Of a DNA stretch of 32,091 nt, positions 25,356 to 32,091 are shown one piece after another. Position 1 is the first letter of the stretch, and each line of letters opens with the position of its first letter. The stretch lies in NCBI GenBank assembly GCA_012729055.1, contig JAAYDW010000025.1, forward strand, positions 1 to 32,091, given 5' to 3'. Under the pieces are notes generated by a model. That model was not told the origin of the DNA. It was given only the letters and a program-made list of their open reading frames with translations, and searched no databases. Source of the DNA: Deltaproteobacteria bacterium (lineage in GTDB: Bacteria > Desulfobacterota > Syntrophia > Syntrophales > Smithellaceae). The translations under genes and the position numbers were made by a program.

Positions 25356-25372
25356 TTGGAACGACTTATGCA
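25356..25372 (+). promoter_or_regulatory. Sigma-54-like promoter upstream of the HMG-CoA-lyase-like gene
   Basis: TTGGAACGACTTATGCA keeps GG-N10-GC spacing, with mismatches to the consensus only at the C of GGCAC and the first T of TTGC. Predicted start near 25384, 22 bases before the ATG at 25406 and only about 40 bases beyond the activator gene stop. Confidence 0.5.
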
Positions 25373-25405
25373 TTAAGAACGGAAAAAACACAGGGAAACA
25401 AGGTT

Positions 25406-26389
25406 ATGCCGAACGGCGCGACAACGAAAAGGAAAGACGCCCAGGTAACGCTGGTGGAAGTATCGCCGCGGGACGGGCTGCCGGCCGTTTGCGACGGATT
25501 GTCGACGGCGGAGAAGATCCGCTACATCAACAAGCTGTCGGAGACGGGGCTGAGGAAGATCGAGTGCGCGTCGTTTACACATCCCCGGCTGCTGCCGGAA
25601 GGGTACGACGCGGAGCGGTTGATTGCGGGGATTGCGAAGAAGCCGGACGTGACGTACGTAGGGCTGGTTCCCAACGAGATCGGGTGCCGGCGGGCGATGA
25701 TCACGCAGATTGACGAGATATTGATTTTGCTTGCGGCCTCCGACACGTTCAATATGCTGAACCTGGGAAGAAGCCTGAAGGAGAGTTTGCACAAAATGCT
25801 GCCGTCGATTTTGAAGACGGCGGCGCAGAACCACCGGAGTGTTCGGGTGTATGTGATGACGGCGTTCGGGTGTCCCTACGCAGGTCGGATCCGGCCGGAG
25901 GAAGTGGCCGAGCTGGTGCTGAAGCTGGGCTACATGGGGGCGTCGGAGATTGCGCTGGTGGACTCGACGGGGATGGCGAATCCAAAGACCGTGCGGGAGA
26001 CGATCGGCGCGGTGGCGGAGCAGAGCCTGGACATCAGGCTGGCGGTGCATTTTCACAATACGCGGGGGGCGGCGATTGCAAACTGCATGGCGGCGTACGA
26101 GGCGGGGGTGCGGATCTTCGACACGTCGCTGGGAGGGATGAGCGCCACGCCCTACGGCGCAAGCGAGCAGGATCTGGGCTACTGGAATGTGCCGACGGAG
26201 GATCTGGCGCATCTCTTCGAGGAGATGGGGATCCGGACCGGAATCGACTTGGAGGGGCTTCTGGAGTGCGTGCGGATGGCGGAGAAGATGGCGGGACGGG
26301 CCCTGCCGGGCCACATCCTGCGGGCGCGCCCCGCCTCCCAGATCTTCGAAATCCCCCAGTATCTCAAACGCCAGCAGATCCTCGACTGA
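25406..26389 (+). CDS. HMG-CoA-lyase-like (DRE-TIM) protein with atypical active site
   Basis: A 327-residue TIM-barrel protein of the HMGL-like (pyruvate-carboxyltransferase-domain) family. Metal and catalytic Arg/Asp are kept in VSPRDG (R22, D23), and the metal histidines in HFHNT (H215, H217). Departures from HMG-CoA lyase are strong: HFHDT is HFHNT, the loop that carries the catalytic Cys (GGCPYA) reads MSATPYG with Thr248 in its place, and the DGLQNEK segment is DGLPAVC. A true HMG-CoA lyase role is therefore uncertain; another acyl-CoA aldol cleavage or condensation is possible. It lies 64 bases after the sigma-54 activator and behind a sigma-54-like promoter. Start ATG 25406 has AAGG at 25400-25403. 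Confidence 0.78.
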   Translation: MPNGATTKRKDAQVTLVEVSPRDGLPAVCDGLSTAEKIRYINKLSETGLRKIECASFTHPRLLPEGYDAERLIAGIAKKPDVTYVGLVPNEIGCRRAMITQIDEILILLAASDTFNMLNLGRSLKESLHKMLPSILKTAAQNHRSVRVYVMTAFGCPYAGRIRPEEVAELVLKLGYMGASEIALVDSTGMANPKTVRETIGAVAEQSLDIRLAVHFHNTRGAAIANCMAAYEAGVRIFDTSLGGMSATPYGASEQDLGYWNVPTEDLAHLFEEMGIRTGIDLEGLLECVRMAEKMAGRALPGHILRARPASQIFEIPQYLKRQQILD

Positions 26390-26432
26390 TGAAATAAGCG
26401 TCAAACCACGGGAAGTTTCCTGATTTCGCGTT

Positions 26433-26449
26433 GTGTAATTTATATACAC
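26433..26449. promoter_or_regulatory. GTGTA-N7-TACAC inverted repeat upstream of the acyl-CoA ligase gene
   Basis: A 17-bp imperfect palindrome with an AT-rich centre lies 75 bases before the ligase ATG in the 134-base gap that follows the HMGL-like gene. Its TGTA/TACA half-sites resemble those before the activator gene at 24226-24242, though the spacing differs. Operator function is a guess. Confidence 0.4.
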
Positions 26450-26523
26450 TGTTTTTTGCCAAGCAGGATTCAATGATCCAATAAAAAATACAATTCTTTG
26501 GAATAAATTGAGGAGGCTTCACG

Positions 26524-28029
26524 ATGAACATTGCGGAATTGGCTTTGGAAAACTTGAAAGTCGGCGAGCACGTCAGTTACATTTTCGAGGGAAAGGAAAT
26601 CACCAATGTCCAGATGGACCGCGCCGCGCGGCGATTCGGCAACGCGCTTGTGAAACTGGGAGTATCCCGGGGCGACCGGGTCATCATGCAGATGCCCAAC
26701 TGTCCCGAGGTGCTGCAGGCGTTTCAGGCCATCTGGCGGATCGGCGCCATTGCATTGCCGATCAATTATCTGGTCGGCCAGGAAGAAATCAATTTTATTT
26801 ATCAGGACAGCGGCGTGCATACCGTCATCACGTCTCCGGAATATCTGGATAAAGTCAAAATCGCGCAGTCCAAATCCGGCGTCGTAAAAAACATCATCAT
26901 GGTTGCGGACCAGGACGTCGAAGGAACGCATAGCTTCCGGAAGCTGGTGGATCAGAGCTCCGAGGATCTGACGATGGTCGAGACGGCCGACGACGATGTC
27001 GCCACCATGATTTATACCTCCGGCACGACCGGCACGCCCAAAGGCGTCATGCTGACGCACGCGGGGCTGGCCTTTTCCGCGCGCGCGCAGCAGGAAGACA
27101 CGAACCTCCCGCAGGACCTGGTTTCAATGGCCATGCTCCCTTTATGCCATTCCTTCGGCGTGGCCATGATGAACGGATCGTTTCTGCGCCTCCACGGCAA
27201 AGTGATCATCATGCGGCAGTTCAATCTGGAGCAGGTGTTTGCCAATATCGACAAATACAAGGTCCAGTCGGTTCCCATCGTTCCCACCATGGTCATTTAT
27301 ATGCTGATGTTTCCGGACTATAAAAAATACGATATCCGTTCGGTTAAATACTGGGTCTGCGGCTCGGCTCCTCTGTCCATCGATACCTGGAAACAGTTCA
27401 AGGAAAAGTTCGGCATGGAAATCGGGGAAGGTTGGGGCCTTTCCGAAGCGGGGGCGAATAACTCAACCAACATCGGCCGTCCCGTGATCAAGCCCGGCAC
27501 CATCGGAAAACCCATGAAAGGGATGGAGATGAAAATTTTCGACGATCATGACAACGAAGTCCCGCAGGGGCAGGAAGGTGAAATTGTTCTCCGGGGGCCG
27601 ATGGTGATGAAAGGCTACTGGAATATGCCTGAGGCCACGGCGGAAGTCATCCGCAACGGCTGGCTGCACACCGGCGACATCGGCTTTGTGGACGCAGACG
27701 GATATTTCACGATCACGGACCGCAAAAAGGACATCATCATCAAGGGCGGTGAAAACATTTCGCCGCGCGTCATAGAAGAGGTGCTTTACGCCCACCCGGC
27801 CGTCGCCGAAGCGTCCGTCATCGGGATCAAGGACAAGGTTTACGGAGAGGACATCAAGGCCTTTGTCACGCTCAAGCCGAATGCCGCGGCAACGCCCGAC
27901 GAAATCCTGGAGTTCTGCCGGGGAAAACTGAAGAAATTCTTCGTTCCGAAGGAAGTGGTGATTCTGGCCGCCATGCCCAAAACGCTGGTGGGGAAAATAC
28001 TTAAAAAAGAACTGCGTAAAATGGCCTGA
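26524..28029 (+). CDS. Acyl-CoA synthetase (AMP-forming ligase)
   Basis: A 501-residue adenylate-forming ligase that activates a carboxylic acid to its CoA thioester in the cytosol with ATP. AMP-binding P-loop [11 protein letters not shown] begins at residue 164; GWGLSEAG is the motif that is usually Y-G-x-[23 protein letters not shown] precedes the hinge; [12 protein letters not shown] follows; and catalytic Lys491 lies in LVGKILKK near the C-terminus. Length and core fit medium/long-chain or aryl/dicarboxylic acid ligases; the acid cannot be assigned from sequence alone. The ATG at 26524 has GAGGAGG upstream. Methylmalonyl-CoA mutase follows 56 bases later on the same strand, probably in one transcript ending at the 30288-30322 terminator. 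Confidence 0.9.
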   Translation: MNIAELALENLKVGEHVSYIFEGKEITNVQMDRAARRFGNALVKLGVSRGDRVIMQMPNCPEVLQAFQAIWRIGAIALPINYLVGQEEINFIYQDSGVHTVITSPEYLDKVKIAQSKSGVVKNIIMVADQDVEGTHSFRKLVDQSSEDLTMVETADDDVATMIYTSGTTGTPKGVMLTHAGLAFSARAQQEDTNLPQDLVSMAMLPLCHSFGVAMMNGSFLRLHGKVIIMRQFNLEQVFANIDKYKVQSVPIVPTMVIYMLMFPDYKKYDIRSVKYWVCGSAPLSIDTWKQFKEKFGMEIGEGWGLSEAGANNSTNIGRPVIKPGTIGKPMKGMEMKIFDDHDNEVPQGQEGEIVLRGPMVMKGYWNMPEATAEVIRNGWLHTGDIGFVDADGYFTITDRKKDIIIKGGENISPRVIEEVLYAHPAVAEASVIGIKDKVYGEDIKAFVTLKPNAAATPDEILEFCRGKLKKFFVPKEVVILAAMPKTLVGKILKKELRKMA

Positions 28030-28085
28030 GTGAGGAAGGCCTCCGGGCGACAAGCCCCGATTCATACAGCAAAGGAGTTTTTATC

Positions 28086-30218
28086 GTGACCAAGCATGCT
28101 CAAATGAAGCAATGGAAAGAAGCCGCCCTCCGGGAGCTCAAGGGCAAGCCCCTGGAGGCGCTCGACTGGGAGACGCCGGAAGGCATCGCCGTCAAGCCCA
28201 TTTACACCGCTGAAGATCTGGAAGGCCTGGACACCGTCGACACCCTTTCCGGTCTGCCTCCCTATTTGCGGGGGCCCTCGGCCACCATGTATGCCAATCA
28301 GCCCTGGACCATCCGCCAGTACGCGGGATTTGCCACGGCGAAGGAATCCAATGAATTCTACCGGAAGAATCTTGCCGCGGGACAGACGGGTCTGTCCGTA
28401 GCCTTTGATCTCGCCACCCACCGGGGGTACGACTCGGACCATCCCCGCGTGGCGGGCGACGTCGGCAAGGCCGGCGTGGCCATCGACTCCGTCGAGGACA
28501 TGAAAATCCTCTTCGACCGGATTCCGCTCGACAAGGTTTCGGTTTCCATGACCATGAACGGCGCCGTCCTGCCGATTCTGGCGGGATACATCGTAGCCGC
28601 CGAGGAGCAGGGCGTGGCGCAAAAGCAACTGGCCGGCACCATTCAAAACGACATTCTCAAGGAATTTCTGACGCGCAACACTTACATCTACCCGCCGCGG
28701 CCCTCCATGCGGATCGTTTCCGACATCATCGCCTACGCGTCGAAAAACATGCCGCGATACAACACCGTTTCGATCAGCGGCTACCACATCATGGAAGCGG
28801 GCGCGGACTCGGTCCTGCAGACGGCTTTCACGCTGGCCGACGGCAAGGAGTACATCCGCGCCGCGATCGACGGCGGATTGAAAATCGACGACTTCGCTCC
28901 GCGCCTGTCGTTTTTCTTCGGCGTGGGCATGAACTTCTTCATGGAAATCGCAATGCTGCGCGCAGCGCGGTGTCTGTGGCACAAGATCGTGGGCGAGTTC
29001 CAACCGACCAACCCGCGCTCGCAGGTGCTCCGAACCCACGTGCAGACCTCCGGCTGGAGCCTCACTCAGCAGGACCCCTACAACAACATCATCCGGACCA
29101 CGCTCGAAGCGCTGGCCGCGGCGCTGGGCGGAACCCAGTCGCTGCACACCAACTCGTTTGACGAGGCGGTGAGCCTGCCGACGCCTCTGTCTTCGCGCAT
29201 CGCCCGCAACACGCAGATCATCATTCAGGAGGAATCGCAAATCTGCCACGTGGTCGATCCCCTGGGCGGCTCCTACTACGTGGAAGCGCTCACGGCGTCC
29301 ATCATCCGGGAAGCCAAAAAGATCATGGACGAAATCGAGGAGCTGGGCGGCATGGCCCGGGCCATTGAAACCGGCATGCCGAAGATGCGCATTGAAGAAT
29401 CGGCGGCCCGGCGGCAGGCCCGCATCGATCAGGGCAAAGACACCATCGTCGGCGTGAACAAATACCGGGTTCAGGACGAAGTTCCCGTCGAGGTGCTGGA
29501 CATTTCCAGCAGCGTGCGCGACGAACAGATCGCGCGCTTACGAGAGATCAAGTCCGGCCGCGACAACGCCGCGGTGCAGAAGGCCCTCGCGCACATTACG
29601 CAGGTCGCCGAAAAGGGCGGCAATCTTCTGGAAGCCGCTATCGAGGCGGTGCGGCTGCGGGCCACGGTGGGCGAAGTGTCCGATGCCGTGGAGAAGGTTT
29701 TCGGCCGCTACGTCGCCACCACGCGGGTGATCTCCGGCGCGTACTCTTCCGAATACGGCGACAGCGAAGTTCTTCGGTCGCTGCGGGTCCGGACGGAGAA
29801 GTTCCTGGAAAAGACCGGCCGCCGTCCCCGCTCGCTCGTGACCAAAATGGGTCAGGACGGCCACGACCGGGGCATCAAGGTGGTGGCCACCGCCTACGCG
29901 GATGTCGGCTTTGATGTGGATATCAGCCCGATGTTTCAAACGCCGGAGGAGGCGGCCAAAATGGCCATTGAAAACGACGTGCACGTGGTAGGCGTTTCGA
30001 GCCTCGCGGCGGGCCACAAGACCCTGGTGCCGCAGCTCATCGAGGAATTGAAGAAGATGGGCGGCGAGGATATTCTCGTCGTGGTCGGCGGCGTCATTCC
30101 GCCCGCGGATTACGATTTCCTCTATGCAAAAGGCGTCAGGGGCATTTTCGGTCCCGGCACGGCCGTGACCGATTCGGCCGACAGGGTGCTTAAACTGCTG
30201 GAGGAAAAATACCTCTAG
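28086..30218 (+). CDS. Methylmalonyl-CoA mutase, full-length B12-dependent catalytic chain
   Basis: A 710-residue single chain with the substrate TIM barrel (about 1-560) and the cobalamin domain (about 580-710). B12 base-off histidine motif DGHDRG lies near residue 590. Active-site blocks are conserved: IRQYAGF (Tyr89 of the Propionibacterium enzyme), [17 protein letters not shown] (the carboxylate-binding Arg207) and SGYHIMEAG (His244). One departure is ANQPWT, where most mutases have FRPWT; Gln72 replaces the CoA-contacting Arg82. It interconverts (R)-methylmalonyl-CoA and succinyl-CoA. No small MutA-like partner adjoins, so it is probably a homodimer. It starts at GTG 28086 with AAAGGAG at 28071-28077. 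A carboxyltransferase fragment at the right edge points to a methylmalonyl-CoA/propionyl-CoA step. Confidence 0.94.
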   Translation: MTKHAQMKQWKEAALRELKGKPLEALDWETPEGIAVKPIYTAEDLEGLDTVDTLSGLPPYLRGPSATMYANQPWTIRQYAGFATAKESNEFYRKNLAAGQTGLSVAFDLATHRGYDSDHPRVAGDVGKAGVAIDSVEDMKILFDRIPLDKVSVSMTMNGAVLPILAGYIVAAEEQGVAQKQLAGTIQNDILKEFLTRNTYIYPPRPSMRIVSDIIAYASKNMPRYNTVSISGYHIMEAGADSVLQTAFTLADGKEYIRAAIDGGLKIDDFAPRLSFFFGVGMNFFMEIAMLRAARCLWHKIVGEFQPTNPRSQVLRTHVQTSGWSLTQQDPYNNIIRTTLEALAAALGGTQSLHTNSFDEAVSLPTPLSSRIARNTQIIIQEESQICHVVDPLGGSYYVEALTASIIREAKKIMDEIEELGGMARAIETGMPKMRIEESAARRQARIDQGKDTIVGVNKYRVQDEVPVEVLDISSSVRDEQIARLREIKSGRDNAAVQKALAHITQVAEKGGNLLEAAIEAVRLRATVGEVSDAVEKVFGRYVATTRVISGAYSSEYGDSEVLRSLRVRTEKFLEKTGRRPRSLVTKMGQDGHDRGIKVVATAYADVGFDVDISPMFQTPEEAAKMAIENDVHVVGVSSLAAGHKTLVPQLIEELKKMGGEDILVVVGGVIPPADYDFLYAKGVRGIFGPGTAVTDSADRVLKLLEEKYL

Positions 30219-30239
30219 GCCGGGAGACGGCGAAACCGT

Positions 30240-30276
30240 CAATCGAGGGCAAAGGACAAGTCCCCGCCCTCGATTG
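30240..30276 (+). repeat. 11-bp inverted repeat after the mutase gene
   Basis: CAATCGAGGGC (30240-30250) and its exact complement (30266-30276) enclose a 15-base loop that itself contains GGAC/GTCC. No T-run follows directly; it stands 12 bases before the strong terminator and may protect the transcript 3' end. Confidence 0.6.
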
Positions 30277-30287
30277 TCACGGACGTT

Positions 30288-30322
30288 ATCGTGCGGGCCT
30301 TGCGGCCCGCACGATTTTTTTT
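30288..30322 (+). terminator. Intrinsic terminator of the ligase-mutase transcript
   Basis: Stem TCGTGCGGGCC / GGCCCGCACGA (11 bp, extended by A-T to 12) with tetraloop TTGC is followed by eight T residues at 30315-30322. It is oriented for the plus strand and stands 70 bases after the mutase stop. The minus-strand binding-protein gene ends at 30328. Confidence 0.9.
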
Positions 30323-30327
30323 AAGTT

Positions 30328-31584
30328 TTATTTATTGAGCAGATCCCACGGCGTGGTGACCCAGATCGTGTGGGACTTGGTTTTGGAGATTTTTCTCACG
30401 TCCTGAAATTCCTTTTCGTTCTTGACCCACCAGACCGCATAAATGGGAGGCGTCAGTTTTCCGTTTTCAATGGTCTGGGTGGCGCCGCTGACCAGCAGGC
30501 GGCCGTTGGGGGCAATGCCGAATATTTCCGTAGGAATCCTGTCGCCGGTGATCGGCAGGGCCTTGGCGAAGCTGGCGCGGATTTTGTAGACGTCCGTCGC
30601 CGTGCCCGCTTTTTCAATGACTTTCGCAAGCGCAATCGTGGCGCCGTAGTTCCGGAAGGCTTCGGATGTCACTATCCGCTTGTACGTGGGCTTGAATTTC
30701 TGTTCGAAGGCTAAGGCCACGGGAGATCCCACGCTCATGGGGATGGCCACGCCGATGGTGTTATCCATGAGCTTGTATCCTTTGAGCAGATTGGCAATGT
30801 AATCCAGCTTGGCCTGGTCGATGACGATAAAGCCGCCTTTGAATCCCATGCCGCGGGCCTGCTCGAAAACGAGCGCCGTGGTGGAGGACGGACCGCCGAT
30901 CAGCAGACAGTCCGGCTTCGTGGCGAGCGCCGCCGCCAGAGGCGCCGAGAAATCCGTTTCCGCGTAGTAGTTGGCGGGCTTGTCCGCCGTGATGATTCCG
31001 CCTGCTTCCTCCCAGTACTTCTTGAAGGTCTGGCGCCACTCTTCGCCGTAGGCGCCGGCCGTGACCACCATGGCGATTTTCTGGTAGCCCTTTTTCTTGG
31101 CCGTTTGAATGAACTGCTGCATGTACACCCGGAAGTCCGGAGCGGTGATGCCGATGAGCAGCTTGTTGCCGAGTTCGCCGATTTTAGGCGTGCTGGTATA
31201 AGCCATGAGCAGAAATTCGTTGCCTTTTTCCTCGTTGACCTTGCTCATGGCGGCGATGGTGGTGAACACGCCGTTGTAAACGGCGATGGCGCCGCTGTTG
31301 CGGAAACGGCGGGCGTTGTTGACCGCTGCGGTGGGATCGTTTTTATCGTCGAGCTTTTCCAGTCTGAACAGGTGCTTCTTGCCGTTCACGGTGACGCCGC
31401 CCGCGGCGTTGATTTCGTTTACCGCCATGTCGACGCCGTAGAGCATATCCTGCCCGTATTCAGCCGCCGGTCCGCTTAAAGGTCCCGAAAAGCCGATGAC
31501 GATGTCCTGCGCCCGCGCGACGAACGCCCAGGACATGATGAGACAAACAACCGATACCACAACCATGCTCTTCCAATGCTTCAT
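30328..31584 (-). CDS. ABC transporter periplasmic binding protein, branched-chain amino-acid (LivK) type
   Basis: A 418-residue type I periplasmic binding protein. The signal peptide is clear: basic MKHWKS, hydrophobic core VVVSVVCLIMSWAF, and likely cleavage after VARA, before QDIVIGFSGPLSGPAAEYGQ, which is the classic mature N-terminus of this family. NEINAAGGVTVNG is another family signature. Start ATG 31584 has GAGGAGG upstream; codons further upstream are leader. It would capture an amino acid, or an organic or aromatic acid as in several related systems, for a Liv-type ABC importer. No permease or ATPase gene lies within the window. It stands alone and convergent to the mutase terminator, but may be regulated with the catabolic genes. 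Confidence 0.9.
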   Translation of the reverse strand: MKHWKSMVVVSVVCLIMSWAFVARAQDIVIGFSGPLSGPAAEYGQDMLYGVDMAVNEINAAGGVTVNGKKHLFRLEKLDDKNDPTAAVNNARRFRNSGAIAVYNGVFTTIAAMSKVNEEKGNEFLLMAYTSTPKIGELGNKLLIGITAPDFRVYMQQFIQTAKKKGYQKIAMVVTAGAYGEEWRQTFKKYWEEAGGIITADKPANYYAETDFSAPLAAALATKPDCLLIGGPSSTTALVFEQARGMGFKGGFIVIDQAKLDYIANLLKGYKLMDNTIGVAIPMSVGSPVALAFEQKFKPTYKRIVTSEAFRNYGATIALAKVIEKAGTATDVYKIRASFAKALPITGDRIPTEIFGIAPNGRLLVSGATQTIENGKLTPPIYAVWWVKNEKEFQDVRKISKTKSHTIWVTTPWDLLNK

Positions 31585-31604
31585 TTTAGCCTCCTCCTCA
31601 TTTT

Positions 31605-31645
31605 TTGATAGTATCAACATGAAAACGGTTTACTGGAAACGGTTT
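31605..31645. promoter_or_regulatory. Operator-like palindromes upstream of the binding-protein gene
   Basis: TTGATA-G-TATCAA (31605-31617) is a perfect 13-bp palindrome. AAACGGTTT, itself AAAC-G-GTTT, occurs twice at 31623-31631 and 31637-31645. All lie 20-60 bases before the ATG on the minus strand, the zone where a LacI- or GntR-type repressor could act. No clear -35/-10 pair was identified. Confidence 0.4.
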
Positions 31646-31740
31646 TCCCATGTCTTCGAAATCAACAAACCGGATGAAACAAACTCAGCTCGCCTATAAA
31701 AACCTGTCCGTGGTAATTCTTTGTCTCTCCTTTCATCTTA

Positions 31741-31936
31741 GCACAGGAGTTAAGTCCTGCGCAATTTTTCTTCCTTTCTTTTTTGTCGGATGCCGGTTCT
31801 CGTTCCCTCGCGCGACCTTCAGGTGATTCGGATAGCCGCTGGAATGAAGCCTCCGCGCATTTGAACCCAAAATTATTTCTTTAACGTAGGGCGAAGCTTC
31901 AGCTTCACAAAAGGCGGGGCTAAAGCCCTGCCCTAC
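31741..31936 (-). repeat. Palindrome cluster, right copy of the dispersed element
   Basis: Three palindromes of the same family as at 3003-3190: 31741-31762 (GCACAGGA-GTTAAG-TCCTGCGC, one mismatch), 31886-31907 (GTAGGGCGAAGC-TTCA-GCTTC) and 31911-31936 (GGCGGGGC-TAAA-GCCCTGCCCTAC). The 413 bases between the binding-protein start and the carboxyltransferase stop hold only regulatory sites and these repeats. Confidence 0.7.
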
Positions 31937-31945
31937 ATCCACAAG

Positions 31946-31987
31946 CCATTCACCATCCACCATTCACCATCCACCATCCACCATCCA
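31946..31987 (-). repeat. Heptamer tandem repeat, right copy
   Basis: Six contiguous copies of CCATYCA (CCATTCA, CCATCCA, CCATTCA, then CCATCCA three times). On the minus strand they read TGGTGGA/TGAATGG, matching the heptamers at 2949-2997, and lead into CTTGTGGATGTAGGGC as the left copy leads into CTCGTGGATGTAGGGC. The array ends ten bases before the carboxyltransferase stop codon. Confidence 0.8.
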
Positions 31988-31997
31988 CCAACACAGC

Positions 31998-32091
31998 CTA
32001 CAGCGGAATGTTGTTGTGCTTCTTTGGCGGCCGGGGGTCCTGCTTGTTTTGCATGGCGTCGAGAACGGCGATGATGCGCCGGCGCGTCTCC
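31998..32091 (-). CDS. C-terminus of acyl-CoA carboxylase/decarboxylase carboxyltransferase (PccB/MmdA-like), partial
   Basis: Only the last 30 residues and the TAG (31998-32000) are in the window. They read ETRRRIIAVLDAMQNKQDPR then PPKKHNNIPL, the characteristic tail of propionyl-CoA carboxylase beta and methylmalonyl-CoA decarboxylase alpha subunits (TR..L...L..L..K......PKKHGNIPL). The enzyme would move CO2 between biotin and propionyl/methylmalonyl-CoA, which fits the nearby methylmalonyl-CoA mutase. It is transcribed toward the binding-protein gene but separated by the repeat-rich 413 bases. Confidence 0.8.
   Translation of the reverse strand, partial: ETRRRIIAVLDAMQNKQDPRPPKKHNNIPL

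Noticed and set aside
31946-31987. Possible CRISPR array in the heptamer repeats
   Set aside because: Units are 7 bp and contiguous with no spacers, and no cas gene is present.

Overview
The window looks like a chromosomal segment of an anaerobic, probably syntrophic deltaproteobacterium (Desulfobacterota, Syntrophus/Smithella-like). This is inferred from gene content: an A/V-type ATPase instead of an F-type operon at this locus, a CoA-dependent acid-degradation cluster with a glutaconyl-CoA decarboxylase carboxyltransferase, a sigma-54 activator, and high-GC coding DNA. No rRNA, tRNA, CRISPR array, transposase or phage gene was seen.

Layout. 1-2860 (-): a nearly complete type IIG (Eco57I-like) restriction-modification gene, cut by the left edge, with a strikingly AT-rich specificity half. 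2949-3190: a composite non-coding repeat (heptamer array plus palindromes) that recurs in inverted orientation at 31741-31987. 3344-4924 (+): NCS2-type permease. 5007-7222 (+): a CoA-transferase/hydrolase fused to a GNAT acetyltransferase, then a small STAS protein. 7445-16817 (+): a complete nine-gene A/V-type ATPase operon (order H-C-I-K-F-E-A-B-D) with a consensus sigma-70 promoter, a tandem operator-like repeat over that promoter, a tenth gene carrying two RsbRD-like domains, and a terminal 18-bp hairpin. 16917-17378 (+): a GNAT protein.

17393-23869 (-): a catabolic block, in transcription order thiolase, acyl-CoA dehydrogenase, GcdA, and an old-yellow-enzyme/dienoyl-CoA-reductase-like flavoprotein. 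Active-site residues suggest the dehydrogenase is a non-decarboxylating glutaryl-CoA dehydrogenase. It would feed glutaconyl-CoA to the adjacent GcdA, as in aromatic or dicarboxylate degradation. A well-matched sigma-54 promoter (24076-24092, -) faces this block, and the divergent gene at 24298 encodes a sigma-54 activator without a sensory domain. A second sigma-54-like promoter precedes an HMG-CoA-lyase-like gene (25406-26389). Then come an acyl-CoA ligase (26524-28029), methylmalonyl-CoA mutase (28086-30218) and, on the minus strand, a periplasmic amino-acid-type binding protein (30328-31584). The right edge holds the C-terminus of a biotin-dependent carboxyltransferase (31998-32091).

Taken together: uptake and CoA activation of acids, dehydrogenation and biotin-dependent decarboxylation, methylmalonyl-CoA interconversion, and an ion-motive ATPase that could run in either direction. 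The main novelty candidates are the two sigma-54 promoters beside a sensorless activator, the ATPase operon bracketed by STAS and double-RsbRD genes, enzyme homologues lacking canonical catalytic residues (CoA-transferase, HMG-CoA lyase, thiolase), and the two-ended composite repeat. All family assignments come from reading the sequence; no database search was run.
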